Shown here in pieces: positions 49,335-61,360 of a stretch of DNA of 64,000 nucleotides. The notes beneath the pieces are model-generated. The model saw only the letters and a program-made list of their open reading frames with translations. It was not told where the DNA came from and searched no databases. Position numbers and translations under genes: made by a program. Source of the stretch: Candidatus Thioglobus sp. (GTDB taxonomy: Bacteria; Pseudomonadota; Gammaproteobacteria; PS1; Pseudothioglobaceae); NCBI GenBank assembly GCA_012959965.1, contig DUCF01000066.1, positions 5,886 to 69,885 of the forward strand. The letters are read 5' to 3'. Numbering within the stretch: the first letter of the stretch is position 1; every line of letters begins with the position of its first letter.

Positions 49335-51847
49335 AAGTCAGCACCTTTGGATTCAATCACCGGATTAGACCAGGGCCCGGTAATTGTATAGCTGAATTCC
49401 AAAACATCATTAAACATCTTACCAATGACTGCGCCACCGAATAACAATTTATCGGCTGCCCAGATACCCAATCCAGTGAGGCCGCCACCAGCAAGGTAAG
49501 TAGCTAGAGGCACACTATCAGCAATAGCAGGCCTAACAGTTGCCACTAGATTGTAGTTGCGGTTAACCAAGTCGGCATAGCCTGATAATTCGATTTCACT
49601 GTCTTCACTCTCAATTTGAAAGTCATAAATACTGGCCCTTGCATCGCCAAATAGTAATTTAACATTAATTCTATCGTAAGCGAAACCTTGCTCCTTTAGT
49701 TCGCTCTTATCGAGCTTCATTCGACTGGCAATTGAGTTCAGATTGACAAAAGACAATAATTTAAAGAAACTTGGGTCTTGCTCGGTAAACACACCCTTTT
49801 CAATGTCCACCTTGATAAAACCACTCACTTTAGCGGTTGAAATTTCCCACGGCGCACAATCGCAATAAAGGCGGATATCGGTGGTGAATTTACCACCACT
49901 CACCGGCTCCTCAATGCCAAACCTTTCCAAGAAGTCGGATAGATTGTGGTGTGAAGCTTGCGCCCTAAGAATGGTTTTTCCATCCATCCAGTCGCCATTA
50001 AAAACCAATTCCTTATCGCTGACACCAATATCTTCAAATCTTAGGCTTTGAATTTGCATCACTTGCTCTTTGCTAATGAGGTCGGCTTCAAAATTTGGAA
50101 TCGCACTGCCATTCACTTCGGCATTTTTTGAAATTAAGTGAAAGCTTGGGAAGTCACCTGGCAAAAAATTCCAAGGGCTTTTGATCTCGTCAATATCGAC
50201 CATTCTAAGGTCGTGTAATTCAACAAATGCAGGGCCCTTAGGGTGCGGATAAAGATAAACACCAACTTCAACATCTTCAGAGTTAATTTGCGCATGCCAC
50301 TCACTACCACCTTCTTGACTGATAAACACCTCAAGATCACTATCTACTTGCTTCATCGCCACCTTAAATGTGGAAGCGTTGTCATCTATCCACTCATCAG
50401 GGTTGATTGACAATTCAAACGGAACGCCACCTATATCACCCTTACCTTTAGTTTGAAGAATATCATAGTGGTAAGAAATTTGAGAGGTGTAATTATCAAT
50501 CATTATTTTTCCTTCCAGTAAACTCAATCGATTGTCGGTGACAAACATATCACAATCCAGTACAACCTCTTTCCCTTGACCTTTATTAAAAGGTGCTTCA
50601 ATAATAACGTCACCAAAAATATCTCCACTGAGTTCAAACTGATCAATAAAATATTTGGTGACTTCCGAGGCTGGCGATTTTTTAATAAATGCCGTAACTT
50701 GTTCACTGGTTGAGTTAATGCGACCGTGGGCAATAATTTTTGCATCATCCCGGCCAAAATTATGCGCTGAAATATTTAAATAACTGATATCAATACCACC
50801 CACCTTGGCGTCTTTACCCGTAATTTGCACGTAATTATTGGTAAAAGAAACTCTGGCATTAAGCTCGGTAATTGGCGGCCACTCTGGGTCCATTGTCAAT
50901 TGAGCGTTCGCAAGATCTGCACTAAATTTTGTTATTGGCGCAGCCTGTTCGCCAGATAAATTAAAACGTGTGGTAAACATCGCATTTTTTATCATGCCCG
51001 AGTTTAGTGACTGGCTTAGCCAAACAGCACTTTTTGTATTTGCCAATGCTTCGGGTATATTTTGCTGGATTTTAGCGACATCAATCTGGTCAATATAGCT
51101 TTCAAACTCAAGGAACATTTGCCCTTTTTCAGAGAAAATTTTAAGCTGTGCAGAAAGACTAAAATCATCGTTTTTAATAGAAAAAGGAAAAACAGCCATC
51201 TTGTCCTCTTTCGCTCTGGTGACATCAACACTGGTTTTTATGTCCACAGTGTTGCCAATTTTCGGCGCTTGAACACCGGTCACTAGCGTTTGATTTTCCA
51301 TCGAAAAAGTAATCTTTTGTTTGTTTCTTTTTAGTTTAATCGGTGCGAGCTGATGCGCGTTTTCCCCGCGAATAATGGTTTTATTGATGGACAAAGTTTC
51401 CAGTGCTAATAAACTAGAAAGTCCCGTGTTGGAGAAAACAGCGTCCGTATCAATAAACGCCATGTAGGATTCAATTAAAGTTGCGTCAACAGTTAGCTTC
51501 CCAATATCGATATGCCCAGGTATTTCAATACCATCAATAAGGGCAGAAAGGTTAACATCCCAGCGAAGCACGTCCATCGACACAATTGGATTTAGGCCCT
51601 TTGCGCCGATCTCCAGGTCGTGAGCAGCCAATAACAATTCGTTGTCAATAAATTCTAATGCCAGCCGCTCAATACTAACATCCAAACCCGTGGCACTTGA
51701 GAGTCTCTGCTCAAGAGGCCCTTTTATGGTTTGGGGGAAGAGCACAAAGAAGGCCACAACACTCAATAATAGCAGCGATGCAATGCCGGTAAACCAGGTG
51801 CTCATTTTGAGAAGGTTGAAGCTGCGGTGAAGACTTATGTTAAGCAT
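49331..51847 (-). CDS. YhdP/AsmA-like (DUF3971) protein
   Basis: 838 aa; N-terminal TM; beta-rich repetitive AsmA-like sequence; typical yhdP-tldD neighbourhood; C-terminal SFVNLNSIASRMKLDKSELKEQGFAYDRI. Confidence 0.82.
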   Translation of the reverse strand: MLNISLHRSFNLLKMSTWFTGIASLLLLSVVAFFVLFPQTIKGPLEQRLSSATGLDVSIERLALEFIDNELLLAAHDLEIGAKGLNPIVSMDVLRWDVNLSALIDGIEIPGHIDIGKLTVDATLIESYMAFIDTDAVFSNTGLSSLLALETLSINKTIIRGENAHQLAPIKLKRNKQKITFSMENQTLVTGVQAPKIGNTVDIKTSVDVTRAKEDKMAVFPFSIKNDDFSLSAQLKIFSEKGQMFLEFESYIDQIDVAKIQQNIPEALANTKSAVWLSQSLNSGMIKNAMFTTRFNLSGEQAAPITKFSADLANAQLTMDPEWPPITELNARVSFTNNYVQITGKDAKVGGIDISYLNISAHNFGRDDAKIIAHGRINSTSEQVTAFIKKSPASEVTKYFIDQFELSGDIFGDVIIEAPFNKGQGKEVVLDCDMFVTDNRLSLLEGKIMIDNYTSQISYHYDILQTKGKGDIGGVPFELSINPDEWIDDNASTFKVAMKQVDSDLEVFISQEGGSEWHAQINSEDVEVGVYLYPHPKGPAFVELHDLRMVDIDEIKSPWNFLPGDFPSFHLISKNAEVNGSAIPNFEADLISKEQVMQIQSLRFEDIGVSDKELVFNGDWMDGKTILRAQASHHNLSDFLERFGIEEPVSGGKFTTDIRLYCDCAPWEISTAKVSGFIKVDIEKGVFTEQDPSFFKLLSFVNLNSIASRMKLDKSELKEQGFAYDRINVKLLFGDARASIYDFQIESEDSEIELSGYADLVNRNYNLVATVRPAIADSVPLATYLAGGGLTGLGIWAADKLLFGGAVIGKMFNDVLEFSYTITGPWSNPVIESKGADL

Positions 51848-51928
51848 ATTTATAGTGGATTCGAGTGCAAGTCATTATAACCAAATGTATAATATGCCGG
51901 AATTTAATCTGATTACGAAGGAAGAAAA

Positions 51929-52366
51929 ATGAGTCAAGGTGCAAAAGGTACAAGTAGGCTAATGATAATAGCTTGGTTAGCTGCAATGGTGTTTATTGCA
52001 GTAATGTTCTTTGGTGGTTCAAGTGATGATTCTGTCGAGGTTGCTACCGACAGCGCAACACTGGAACGCATTCAGCCAGTAGGTGAAGTCAGCGTTGAAA
52101 GTGCTGTTGCATCAACAGGTGGCACTGAACGCTCAGGCGAAGAGCTTTACGCAAGATGTCAAGGTTGTCATGGCACGGGCGCTATGGGTGCACCGAAGTT
52201 TGGCTCTTTAGCTGATTGGGCGCCAAGAATTGAGCGTGGCATTGATGACGTTCTTCAAGTTGCTATTGCTGGTACTGGCGCGATGCCACCAAAAGGCGGT
52301 TGTTCTGACTGTTCAGACAACGAACTTAAGTCTGTTATTCAATACATGATGGAAAGCACTAAGTAA
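51929..52366 (+). CDS. c-type cytochrome (cytochrome c5-like)
   Basis: N-terminal TM anchor; GEELYARCQGCHGTGAMGAPKFG; AIAGTGAMPPKGGCSDCSDNELKSVIQYM. Confidence 0.92.
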   Translation: MSQGAKGTSRLMIIAWLAAMVFIAVMFFGGSSDDSVEVATDSATLERIQPVGEVSVESAVASTGGTERSGEELYARCQGCHGTGAMGAPKFGSLADWAPRIERGIDDVLQVAIAGTGAMPPKGGCSDCSDNELKSVIQYMMESTK

Positions 52367-52380
52367 AACTCAGCAACACA

Positions 52381-52430
52381 GGAGGGTCTTTACAACAAGA
52401 ATTTTATAACTATTGTAGTAAAGAGTCTCC
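52381..52430. terminator. Possible bidirectional terminator between convergent genes
   Basis: GGAG..CTTTAC..ACA / TGT..GTAAAG..CTCC imperfect stem. Confidence 0.45.
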
Positions 52431-52432
52431 CT

Positions 52433-52924
52433 TTAGGGGCTTAGCGGTTGAAATACACCCAAGTCCCTATTTTTTTGCACGTCACCCCACGGTAACACTC
52501 TACCGTTCATCGCCACATACACACCCGGATCAAGTAATTGCACCGAACCTAGTGCACAGCCGAAATTAAACAAGGCGTCGGAATTATTCACCGCATAAGG
52601 CACCATTGCGCCAAACAACACGATTGTTTTATTAAAGTCACCCTCACCCAAGAGCTTGGCAGTCTCGCACATCGTATCGGTGCCATGGGTAATCAAAATC
52701 CTATTTTCTTCACACTCTAAGCAATGCTTAAGTATTAACGCCCGATCGGAATCGATCATATCCAAACTGTCCTTTAACAGTAGAATTTCTGACGTTATCT
52801 CAACTTCAGTTCTTGCACGCAAAAGCATTTCAGGAAAATGGGTGGCTTCGAATGTCAGCTCACCGTTAGATTGATCATAAACCTTGTCAATCGTACCGCC
52901 AGTAATTAATAATCTAACACCCAT
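52433..52924 (-). CDS. Asparaginase-domain protein, small
   Basis: MGVRLLITGGTIDKVYD; ILITHGTDTMCETAKLL; only the N-terminal asparaginase-like domain (163 aa). Confidence 0.85.
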   Translation of the reverse strand: MGVRLLITGGTIDKVYDQSNGELTFEATHFPEMLLRARTEVEITSEILLLKDSLDMIDSDRALILKHCLECEENRILITHGTDTMCETAKLLGEGDFNKTIVLFGAMVPYAVNNSDALFNFGCALGSVQLLDPGVYVAMNGRVLPWGDVQKNRDLGVFQPLSP

Positions 52925-52934
52925 CGGAGGCTCT

Positions 52935-53423
52935 TTATTCCTCAGGCGAAATCGTGCGACGCCATATGGTTGTTCGCCCGAACAGCGCAAGACCAATGTA
53001 ACCCCTTACCGACAGAGTGCCGTCACTCTTGAGTTTGATGTTGCAATCGTAATCTTTGCCGTTCTCGGGGTCATAAATCTTACCCTTTCGCCATTTGTTA
53101 TTTCCGATATAGGCGAAACCCCTTAATAAGTTTAAGCCAACAATAGGAAAATCTTGCTTATCTGGATCTGGGTTATTACGATCAACTTTTGCCTGACCCG
53201 CCAAACCGGTCGTCGTGTCGTCCGCATACAAGGGGTTTTTAAGGGCGACAATTCTGCCGAAATACCCATCACCCTCACGATATATCTCCACTGTGGCATT
53301 GTCGTTTTCGGTAAACCAAAAACCCAGTAGCCGATCGCCTTCAGTATTGGCGACGGACGCCGCTGAAACAAACAACAATCCAATTAGCGCTAGTAACCTT
53401 ATTTTTAGGGTGTTTTTAAACAT
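52935..53423 (-). CDS. DUF2147-family secreted protein
   Basis: Signal peptide; GFWFTENDNATVEIYREGDGYFGRIVAL; GNNKWRKGKIYDPENGKDYDCNIKLKSDGTLSVRGYIG. Confidence 0.88.
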   Translation of the reverse strand: MFKNTLKIRLLALIGLLFVSAASVANTEGDRLLGFWFTENDNATVEIYREGDGYFGRIVALKNPLYADDTTTGLAGQAKVDRNNPDPDKQDFPIVGLNLLRGFAYIGNNKWRKGKIYDPENGKDYDCNIKLKSDGTLSVRGYIGLALFGRTTIWRRTISPEE

Positions 53424-53544
53424 AGTCGAAATAGAAATCGAAAAAATCATTGTACGCTTTTTGATTTATAAAGTCTTAAATCCTTTCTCGAAAATCAAAG
53501 ATTCTAAAAAAGGTATTTAAAAATTCCAGAAAAAATGGAAATGA

Positions 53545-54188
53545 CTATTTATAGTCTCTTTTTCCAAAGATATCCGTACCGATTCGAACAAAAGTAGCGC
53601 CATTTTGGACTGCCAATTCCAAGTCCTGGCTCATTCCCATCGATAAAGTGTCCATTTTTGGATATTTAGCAAGTAAATTCGCCATTTTAGAGAAGCTTTG
53701 AGCGGGATGTGCTTGACTGGGAATGCACATAAAGCCTCGAAGAGAAATATTTGGCAAATTTTCGATTTGCGGCACAATCTCCTCGATTTCTTCCAATAGA
53801 AAGCCGGATTTGGTTGCTTCTTGGTCGATATTCACTTGCAATAAAATATTCAAATCGTACAAAGATTCTGATCTTTGATCGCTCAGTCTTTTTGCAATTT
53901 TTACCCGCTCAACACTGTGCACCCAGTCAAAGTGTTCCGCTATTTTTGACGTTTTATTGGATTGAATCGGACCGATAAAATGCCAAATAAGATCCTGACC
54001 TTGAAGGGTGTCTATCTTTTCAAGAGCCTCTTGAAGATAGTTTTCACCAAAATGCTGCTGTCCAGCATCCACGGCCAACTGAAGTTCAACGGCATTACGT
54101 GTTTTGCTTACAGCAATTAATTGAACACTTTGATCGTGACTAACCGAGTCTATTCGCGATTGAACTTTTTCAAGACTCTCATCAATCA

Positions 54189-54189
<1 letters not shown>
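53545..54189 (-). CDS. Pyridoxal phosphate homeostasis protein (YggS/PLPBP family)
   Basis: LIAVSKTRNAVELQLAVDAGQQHFGENYLQEALEKI; WHFIGPIQSNKTSKIAEHFDWVHSVER. Confidence 0.95.
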
Positions 54190-55920
<1,731 letters not shown>

Positions 55921-55981
55921 TTATTGTTAAAGAAAAACTAGCGAGTATTTTACCCCATGGGCATTTCAAGCGTTAAGTCAG

Positions 55982-56407
55982 TTAATGACAAGCTTTCCCA
56001 AATTTCTTAAGGCGCCAATAGTTGTAAGGCCACGGTGTGATAAAGCCAAAAAATAGTGAGATCGGCAACACCCACCACATAAACACAGCACCGCCGGTTA
56101 ATAAATAGTCTACCAAATTCATTGCTACTTCCATTGAGATCATGGAAATAAGACTCATACCAACGGCTGTTTTAAAAGCCAGCTTTAGCGCCATTGATTG
56201 ACGCACCAATATAATGGTTTCAAGAATAATACTGGTAACAATACCGTTAAACATTGCTAAAGCAAAAATAAACATAGTTGGGTAACCGCTATCCTGCATA
56301 ATCGCAATCGTACCAAAGTCACCAATTGAGCAACCAATCAAACACCATTTGGTGTTGTTAGCACTATTTTTCCAGGTGTGTTTACAAGACCAAAATCCAC
56401 TATTCAT
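55982..56407 (-). CDS. DUF4396-like membrane protein
   Basis: MNSGFWSCKHTWKNSANNTKWCLIGCSIGDFGTIAIMQ; four hydrophobic segments; PWPYNYWRLKKFGKACH. Confidence 0.75.
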   Translation of the reverse strand: MNSGFWSCKHTWKNSANNTKWCLIGCSIGDFGTIAIMQDSGYPTMFIFALAMFNGIVTSIILETIILVRQSMALKLAFKTAVGMSLISMISMEVAMNLVDYLLTGGAVFMWWVLPISLFFGFITPWPYNYWRLKKFGKACH

Positions 56408-56802
56408 TATTTAAACCTCTCTTCATATTTAGTTTTTAATTCACTCGGCCAAAGACTCATAATATAGTCAAGAGCCGCTTGTTTTTCGTCATCAGACAAT
56501 GTATTTTCAAAAGCAGGCATCTGACCACCCATTTTAATACCGCCCTCATTAATCGTATTCAATAATTGCAGCGGCGAATGATGCCAAGCATGTGCCGTAC
56601 CATCAAGAGGTGGTGCTGGATATTTTCCATCAGCACCTTTTTCCTTCCAATTACTGACAAGTCCGCGCGCCTCTTTACCATGACAAACAACGCAGTTAGC
56701 CTCAAATACAACCTTGCCAATGGCAACATCCGAATTTTCAGAGTCATCACTACTGCAAGCAGAAAGCAGAAAGAATAACAAAGCGATACTCGGTAATTTC
56801 AT
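56407..56802 (-). CDS. Lipoprotein-type monoheme cytochrome c
   Basis: Lipobox LLSAC; NCVVCHGKEARG; GGQMPAFENTLSDDEKQAALDYIMSLW. Confidence 0.9.
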   Translation of the reverse strand: MKLPSIALLFFLLSACSSDDSENSDVAIGKVVFEANCVVCHGKEARGLVSNWKEKGADGKYPAPPLDGTAHAWHHSPLQLLNTINEGGIKMGGQMPAFENTLSDDEKQAALDYIMSLWPSELKTKYEERFK

Positions 56803-57923
56803 AAAAACATTTCCTGTAAATTATTTACAAAGTCAAAACCTTTAGAGGTTGGCGTTAGTCGATTATTCTCGACACTCAACAATCCCAAATCGCTGGCGAT
56901 GCTCAACCTTTCACCAATAACATTTAGCGATTTTCCAGTTCTTGATTCAAATAATGCCAAGTCAAAACCCTGTTTTAATCTCAACGCATTGAGCATAAAC
57001 TCAAAAGTTGTATTTTCGATGATTTTAATAGGCAAATCAAGGTCTTTACCTTGAAATTTAACCATGTAATCTTTCGGTGATTTTGGCTTTAGAGTGCGAA
57101 AGATTGTTTGCGTTTTACAGTTCGTTATCTTGCCGTGTGCGCCCGCTCCAATGCCTAAATAATCGCCAAATTGCCAATAATTCATATTGTGCTTTGAAGG
57201 AATTTTGCCGTAAGCCGAAATCTCATATTGTTGATGCCCATGGCTCTCTATTAGTGCCGCCCCTTTTGCACCCATTGCCCAAATATCCTCATCGTCTGGC
57301 AATTTAGGTGGAAATTTGGCAAATAACGTATTCGGCTCCAAGGTGAGCTGATAAAAAGAAATATGAGTTGAGTCAAATGACAAAGCCATCTCAACATCAC
57401 TCAAACATTGCTTCATCGTCTGCCCTTCAAGACCATGCATCAAATCAATATTAAAATTATCAAACCCCACTTCTTTGGCTTTTTCAATTGCATGAGCGGC
57501 TTCATCACTCGAGTGAATCCTACCTAATTGGCGCAGGTGTTGATCATTAAACGATTGCACACCAATGGACAGTCGATTGATACCCGACTCTCTGAAACGC
57601 GCAAATTTATCAATCTCAAATGTGCCAGGATTGGTCTCTAGGGTGATTTCCGCATCTTTATCAATGTTTAAGTTTTGATAAAGCCCTTGCATTAAACGCT
57701 CAAGCTCATCGCTACCAAGCAAACTGGGGGTACCACCACCCATAAAAATAGAGTGAATGGGGCGGCCTTGCAGATAAGGTAAATCTTTTTCTAAATCTGC
57801 AAGCAAAGCCTCAACATACGCGCCATCCGGCACCCCTTCATGAGAATTAAAATCGCAATAAGGGCATTTTTTTACGCACCAAGGATAGTGAACGTAGAGT
57901 GAAATTGGCGGTAACCGTAGCAA
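56799..57923 (-). CDS. hemW: Radical SAM protein HemW (oxygen-independent coproporphyrinogen III oxidase-like)
   Basis: LYVHYPWCVKKCPYCDFNSH; FMGGGTPSLL; INRLSIGVQSFND. Confidence 0.95.
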   Translation of the reverse strand: MLRLPPISLYVHYPWCVKKCPYCDFNSHEGVPDGAYVEALLADLEKDLPYLQGRPIHSIFMGGGTPSLLGSDELERLMQGLYQNLNIDKDAEITLETNPGTFEIDKFARFRESGINRLSIGVQSFNDQHLRQLGRIHSSDEAAHAIEKAKEVGFDNFNIDLMHGLEGQTMKQCLSDVEMALSFDSTHISFYQLTLEPNTLFAKFPPKLPDDEDIWAMGAKGAALIESHGHQQYEISAYGKIPSKHNMNYWQFGDYLGIGAGAHGKITNCKTQTIFRTLKPKSPKDYMVKFQGKDLDLPIKIIENTTFEFMLNALRLKQGFDLALFESRTGKSLNVIGERLSIASDLGLLSVENNRLTPTSKGFDFVNNLQEMFL

Positions 57924-57928
57924 GGGAA

Positions 57929-58516
57929 TCAGTCTTTAAGTTGCTCTAGAAAAGCTTGCAGAGCTTGACCTCTGTGCGAAATTTTATTTTTTTCTTCAGG
58001 GCTCAGTTCGGCAGAAGTGCAACCATGCGATGGCACATAAAAGATTGGATCGTAACCAAACCCTCCTTCACCTCGAACTTCATCAATGATTTCACCCTCC
58101 CAACCTCTTTGAATAATCACCGGCGTAGGATCTTGGCAGTGCTGTACGAAAGTCAGTGCACACCAGAAGCGCGCTCGTCGATTGTCATTATTGTTGCGCT
58201 TAAGATCGGACAATAGCTTTTGTAAATTTTCCTCATCGCTAGCACCTTTGCCCGCGTAACGGGCTGAGTAAATGCCAGGGGCGCCGCTCAGTGCATCGAC
58301 CACAAGACCCGAATCATCCGCTAGTGCTGGCAGACCAGTTTGTTTAGAGGCGTTGCGTGCCTTGATTAAGGCATTTTCTACAAAACTCAAGCCAGTTTCT
58401 GGCACTTCATTCACGCCCAGCTCTTTTTGCGAGATGACCTCGTAAACACCGCTTAACATCGCATCCAGTTCGCGCACTTTTCCCGAGTTTCCGGTGGCAA
58501 GAATGAGTTTTTTCAT
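57929..58516 (-). CDS. rdgB: XTP/dITP diphosphatase
   Basis: LILATGNSGKVRELDAML; ALADDSGLVVDALSGAPGIYSARYAG; GFGYDPIFYVP. Confidence 0.97.
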   Translation of the reverse strand: MKKLILATGNSGKVRELDAMLSGVYEVISQKELGVNEVPETGLSFVENALIKARNASKQTGLPALADDSGLVVDALSGAPGIYSARYAGKGASDEENLQKLLSDLKRNNNDNRRARFWCALTFVQHCQDPTPVIIQRGWEGEIIDEVRGEGGFGYDPIFYVPSHGCTSAELSPEEKNKISHRGQALQAFLEQLKD

Positions 58517-58592
58517 GGAATATAGCTGCGCATAATATAAGGGAAATTATATCTGAGGTATAATCGCCCATCAACAGCAATCGGAATGCACG

Positions 58593-59255
58593 ATGACACA
58601 AGATGAAATGAAAAATGACGTGGCAAAAGCCGCCCTTATGTACGTCGTTCCGAATACGATTATTGGCGTTGGTACAGGCTCTACAGCCAATTTTTTCATT
58701 GATGCCTTGGCCACAATGAAAGATCAAATTGTAGGCGCAGTAGCCAGTTCGTTGGCCACACAAGAGCGTCTAGAAGGTCATAACATACCTGTGTTTGATC
58801 TTAACGACGTTGAAACGATGTCAGTCTATATTGATGGTGCAGATGAATCTGATGTCGAACTGAACCTCATCAAGGGTGGTGGTGGTGCACTTACTCGTGA
58901 AAAAATTGTCGCTGCAGTTGCACAGCAGTTTGTTTGTATTGCAGACGAATCCAAGTTGGTTAACGTTATGGGCGAGTTCCCTTTACCGGTCGAGGTAATT
59001 CCAATGTCAGTAAATTATGTTAAGCGAGAAATCACCAACAACATTGGTGGCACACCTGTTTTGCGTGAAGGTTTTGTCACTGATAACGGCAACCTTATTC
59101 TTGACGTTAAAAGCTTAAAAATCACCGATCCAAAAGCGCTAGAAACTGAGCTAAACAACATTGTTGGTGTTGTTACCAATGGCTTATTCGCCAACCGTAG
59201 CGCCGATGTTCTACTGCTTGGCACCCAACAAGGCGTCAAAACAATTACCCTATAG
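58593..59255 (+). CDS. rpiA: Ribose-5-phosphate isomerase A
   Basis: [43 protein letters not shown]. Confidence 0.97.
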   Translation: MTQDEMKNDVAKAALMYVVPNTIIGVGTGSTANFFIDALATMKDQIVGAVASSLATQERLEGHNIPVFDLNDVETMSVYIDGADESDVELNLIKGGGGALTREKIVAAVAQQFVCIADESKLVNVMGEFPLPVEVIPMSVNYVKREITNNIGGTPVLREGFVTDNGNLILDVKSLKITDPKALETELNNIVGVVTNGLFANRSADVLLLGTQQGVKTITL

Positions 59256-59348
59256 CCAAACTGCTTTTTATTGACAGCCTTTCTATGCAAGCATAAAATA
59301 ATCTTTAAAGGTGTAACAACCAATTTATTTCTATTTTTTGAGGTCTTT

Positions 59349-59576
59349 ATGGCGCAACACACACTGGACGCAACCGGGCTAAACTGCCCCATGCCCATTT
59401 TAAAAACTAAGCAGGCGCTGGCAAAAATGGAAGCCAAAGATACTCTGAAGGTGACCTGCACGGATAAAGGCTCGACCAAGGACTTTATCGCATTTTGCCA
59501 TCAAACTGGCAATACCCTAATTTCGCATGAAGCCAAAGATGATCAGTATATTTTTAATATCGAGAAGAGAGATTAA
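59349..59576 (+). CDS. tusA: Sulfurtransferase TusA family protein
   Basis: MAQHTLDATGLNCPMPILKTKQALAKM (CPxP active site). Confidence 0.95.
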   Translation: MAQHTLDATGLNCPMPILKTKQALAKMEAKDTLKVTCTDKGSTKDFIAFCHQTGNTLISHEAKDDQYIFNIEKRD

Positions 59577-59585
59577 GGAATACAA

Positions 59586-60101
59586 ATGTCTGAAAATAAC
59601 GGAATGACAATAATTGCCTCTAAAGGCACCCTGGACTGGGCTTTCCCGCCATTCATTGTGGGCTCTACTGCCGCCGCAATGGGGAAAGAGGTAACAATAT
59701 TTTTTACTTTTTACGGCCTTGGCTTACTCTTAAAAGACCTCTCAAGTTTACGCGTCTCTCCTCAGGGTAACCCCGCAATGCCGATGAAAATGCCTTTTGG
59801 TCCGCAATGGCTTCAGAAGATTGATTTCGGTCCAAAAATCCCCAACATCATGTGGAATATCCCAGGAATGGAGTTTTTTGCGACAAGCATGATGAAGAAA
59901 ACAATGAAAAAAAATAACATTGCTACCATTGAAGAGCTTCGAGATGTTTGCCTAGAAATGGGTGTTAAGCTCATTGCTTGCGAAATGACCATTGGCATGT
60001 TTGGCTACTCACGAGAAGACTTCATCGATGGCATCGAATACGCCGGAGCAGCAACCTATCTAGACATTGCCCAAGGCTCCAACCATGACTTGTTTATCTA
60101 A
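59586..60101 (+). CDS. DsrE/DsrF/DrsH-like family protein
   Basis: MTIIASKGTLDWAFPPFIVGSTAAAMGKEVTIFFTFYGLGLLLKD; LISACEM-type segment VKLIACEMTIGMFGYSREDFIDGIEYAGAATYLDIA. Confidence 0.93.
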   Translation: MSENNGMTIIASKGTLDWAFPPFIVGSTAAAMGKEVTIFFTFYGLGLLLKDLSSLRVSPQGNPAMPMKMPFGPQWLQKIDFGPKIPNIMWNIPGMEFFATSMMKKTMKKNNIATIEELRDVCLEMGVKLIACEMTIGMFGYSREDFIDGIEYAGAATYLDIAQGSNHDLFI

Positions 60102-60113
60102 CGAGAATAAGTG

Positions 60114-60767
60114 TTAACGCAAGTCCAGAATAGGCCAGTTTTTATCTTCAGCATACGCTCTTAACGCATCATTCGGATTAACCGCAACAGGGTGATCCAC
60201 AACGTCTAGCAGTGGAATGTCATTATGCGAGTCGGAATAAAAGCTTGAGCCCTCCAGGGTCTCACCGTGCTCATCAAGCCACAGCATTAAATTGTCTACT
60301 TTTCCGGAGGCATAAGTAGGAATGCCAACAATCTTACCGGTATAACAACCGTCAACTATCTCAGCTTCAATCGCCAAAATATTATCGATGCCGTATAAGT
60401 TTGCAATCGCCTCGGTGACGAATCGACTGGTTGCAGTAATAACCAGTATGGTGTCGCCTTGGCTTTTATGTTTATCGATTAATTGCTGCGCCTTATCAAG
60501 AATGATAGGCTTAATTTTCTCAGTTATGAATTGCGCGTGCATCGACGTCAATTCACCCATACTAAAGCGAGATAGGGGCTCAATAGCAAATTCTGAATAT
60601 TCTTGGATATCAAGAGTACCAAGGTTGTACTGCTGAAAATAGTGCTCATTTTTTTCACGATGAAACTGCGCATCAACCGCACCAATGTCGCACAAAAACT
60701 CGCCCCAAAGGTAATCACTATCGCCGCCAATGAGTGTGTTGTCCATATCAAAAATTGCTAGTGACAT
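60114..60767 (-). CDS. HAD-IB family phosphatase (SerB-like)
   Basis: IFDMDNTLIGGDSDYLWGEFL; ITATSRFVTEAIA; FYSDSHNDIPLL. Confidence 0.93.
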   Translation of the reverse strand: MSLAIFDMDNTLIGGDSDYLWGEFLCDIGAVDAQFHREKNEHYFQQYNLGTLDIQEYSEFAIEPLSRFSMGELTSMHAQFITEKIKPIILDKAQQLIDKHKSQGDTILVITATSRFVTEAIANLYGIDNILAIEAEIVDGCYTGKIVGIPTYASGKVDNLMLWLDEHGETLEGSSFYSDSHNDIPLLDVVDHPVAVNPNDALRAYAEDKNWPILDLR

Positions 60768-61360
60768 GCACTCTCCTTAATAATTTCTATAATTTCGTCG
60801 GTTGAATCAACCACTCTCATTAATGCAATATCTTGGAGGTCAATATAGCTATCCTCTGCCAGCTTTGAAAACCAAAACAACAGCGGCTTCCAATATTCAA
60901 GACCATACAATATCAAAGGTACACGAGGCATCTTTTGCGTTTGCACCAAAGTCAACACCTCCATCAACTCATCCGCTGTACCATAACCACCGGGAAAGTA
61001 TACGCAAGCTTTGGCGTGCTTAACCAGCATCACCTTTCGTGAGAAAAAATGCTCAAAAGTTAAACACTCATCCAAGTACGGATTGGCGCTTTGTTCGTGC
61101 GGCAATTCAATATTAAGCCCAATACTTTTTGACTTGCCTTCATAGGCGCCCTTATTGGCGGCCTTCATAATGCCGGGCCCAGCGCCAGTAAGAATGTTAT
61201 ACCCCTCATCTGACAGTTCTTTTGCTAGTTGATAAGCCTCTTGAAACAGAGGGTCTGTGCGCTTTACTCTTGCCGAACCAAAAATCGTAATGTTATTTTT
61301 GTAGGCCGACAGGCGCTGCTGAGCCTCAGCCATTTCAAGCCCAACATCAACGATATTCAT
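60758..61360 (-). CDS. LOG/TIGR00730-family Rossmann-fold protein
   Basis: [40 protein letters not shown]. Confidence 0.93.
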   Translation of the reverse strand: MNIVDVGLEMAEAQQRLSAYKNNITIFGSARVKRTDPLFQEAYQLAKELSDEGYNILTGAGPGIMKAANKGAYEGKSKSIGLNIELPHEQSANPYLDECLTFEHFFSRKVMLVKHAKACVYFPGGYGTADELMEVLTLVQTQKMPRVPLILYGLEYWKPLLFWFSKLAEDSYIDLQDIALMRVVDSTDEIIEIIKESACH

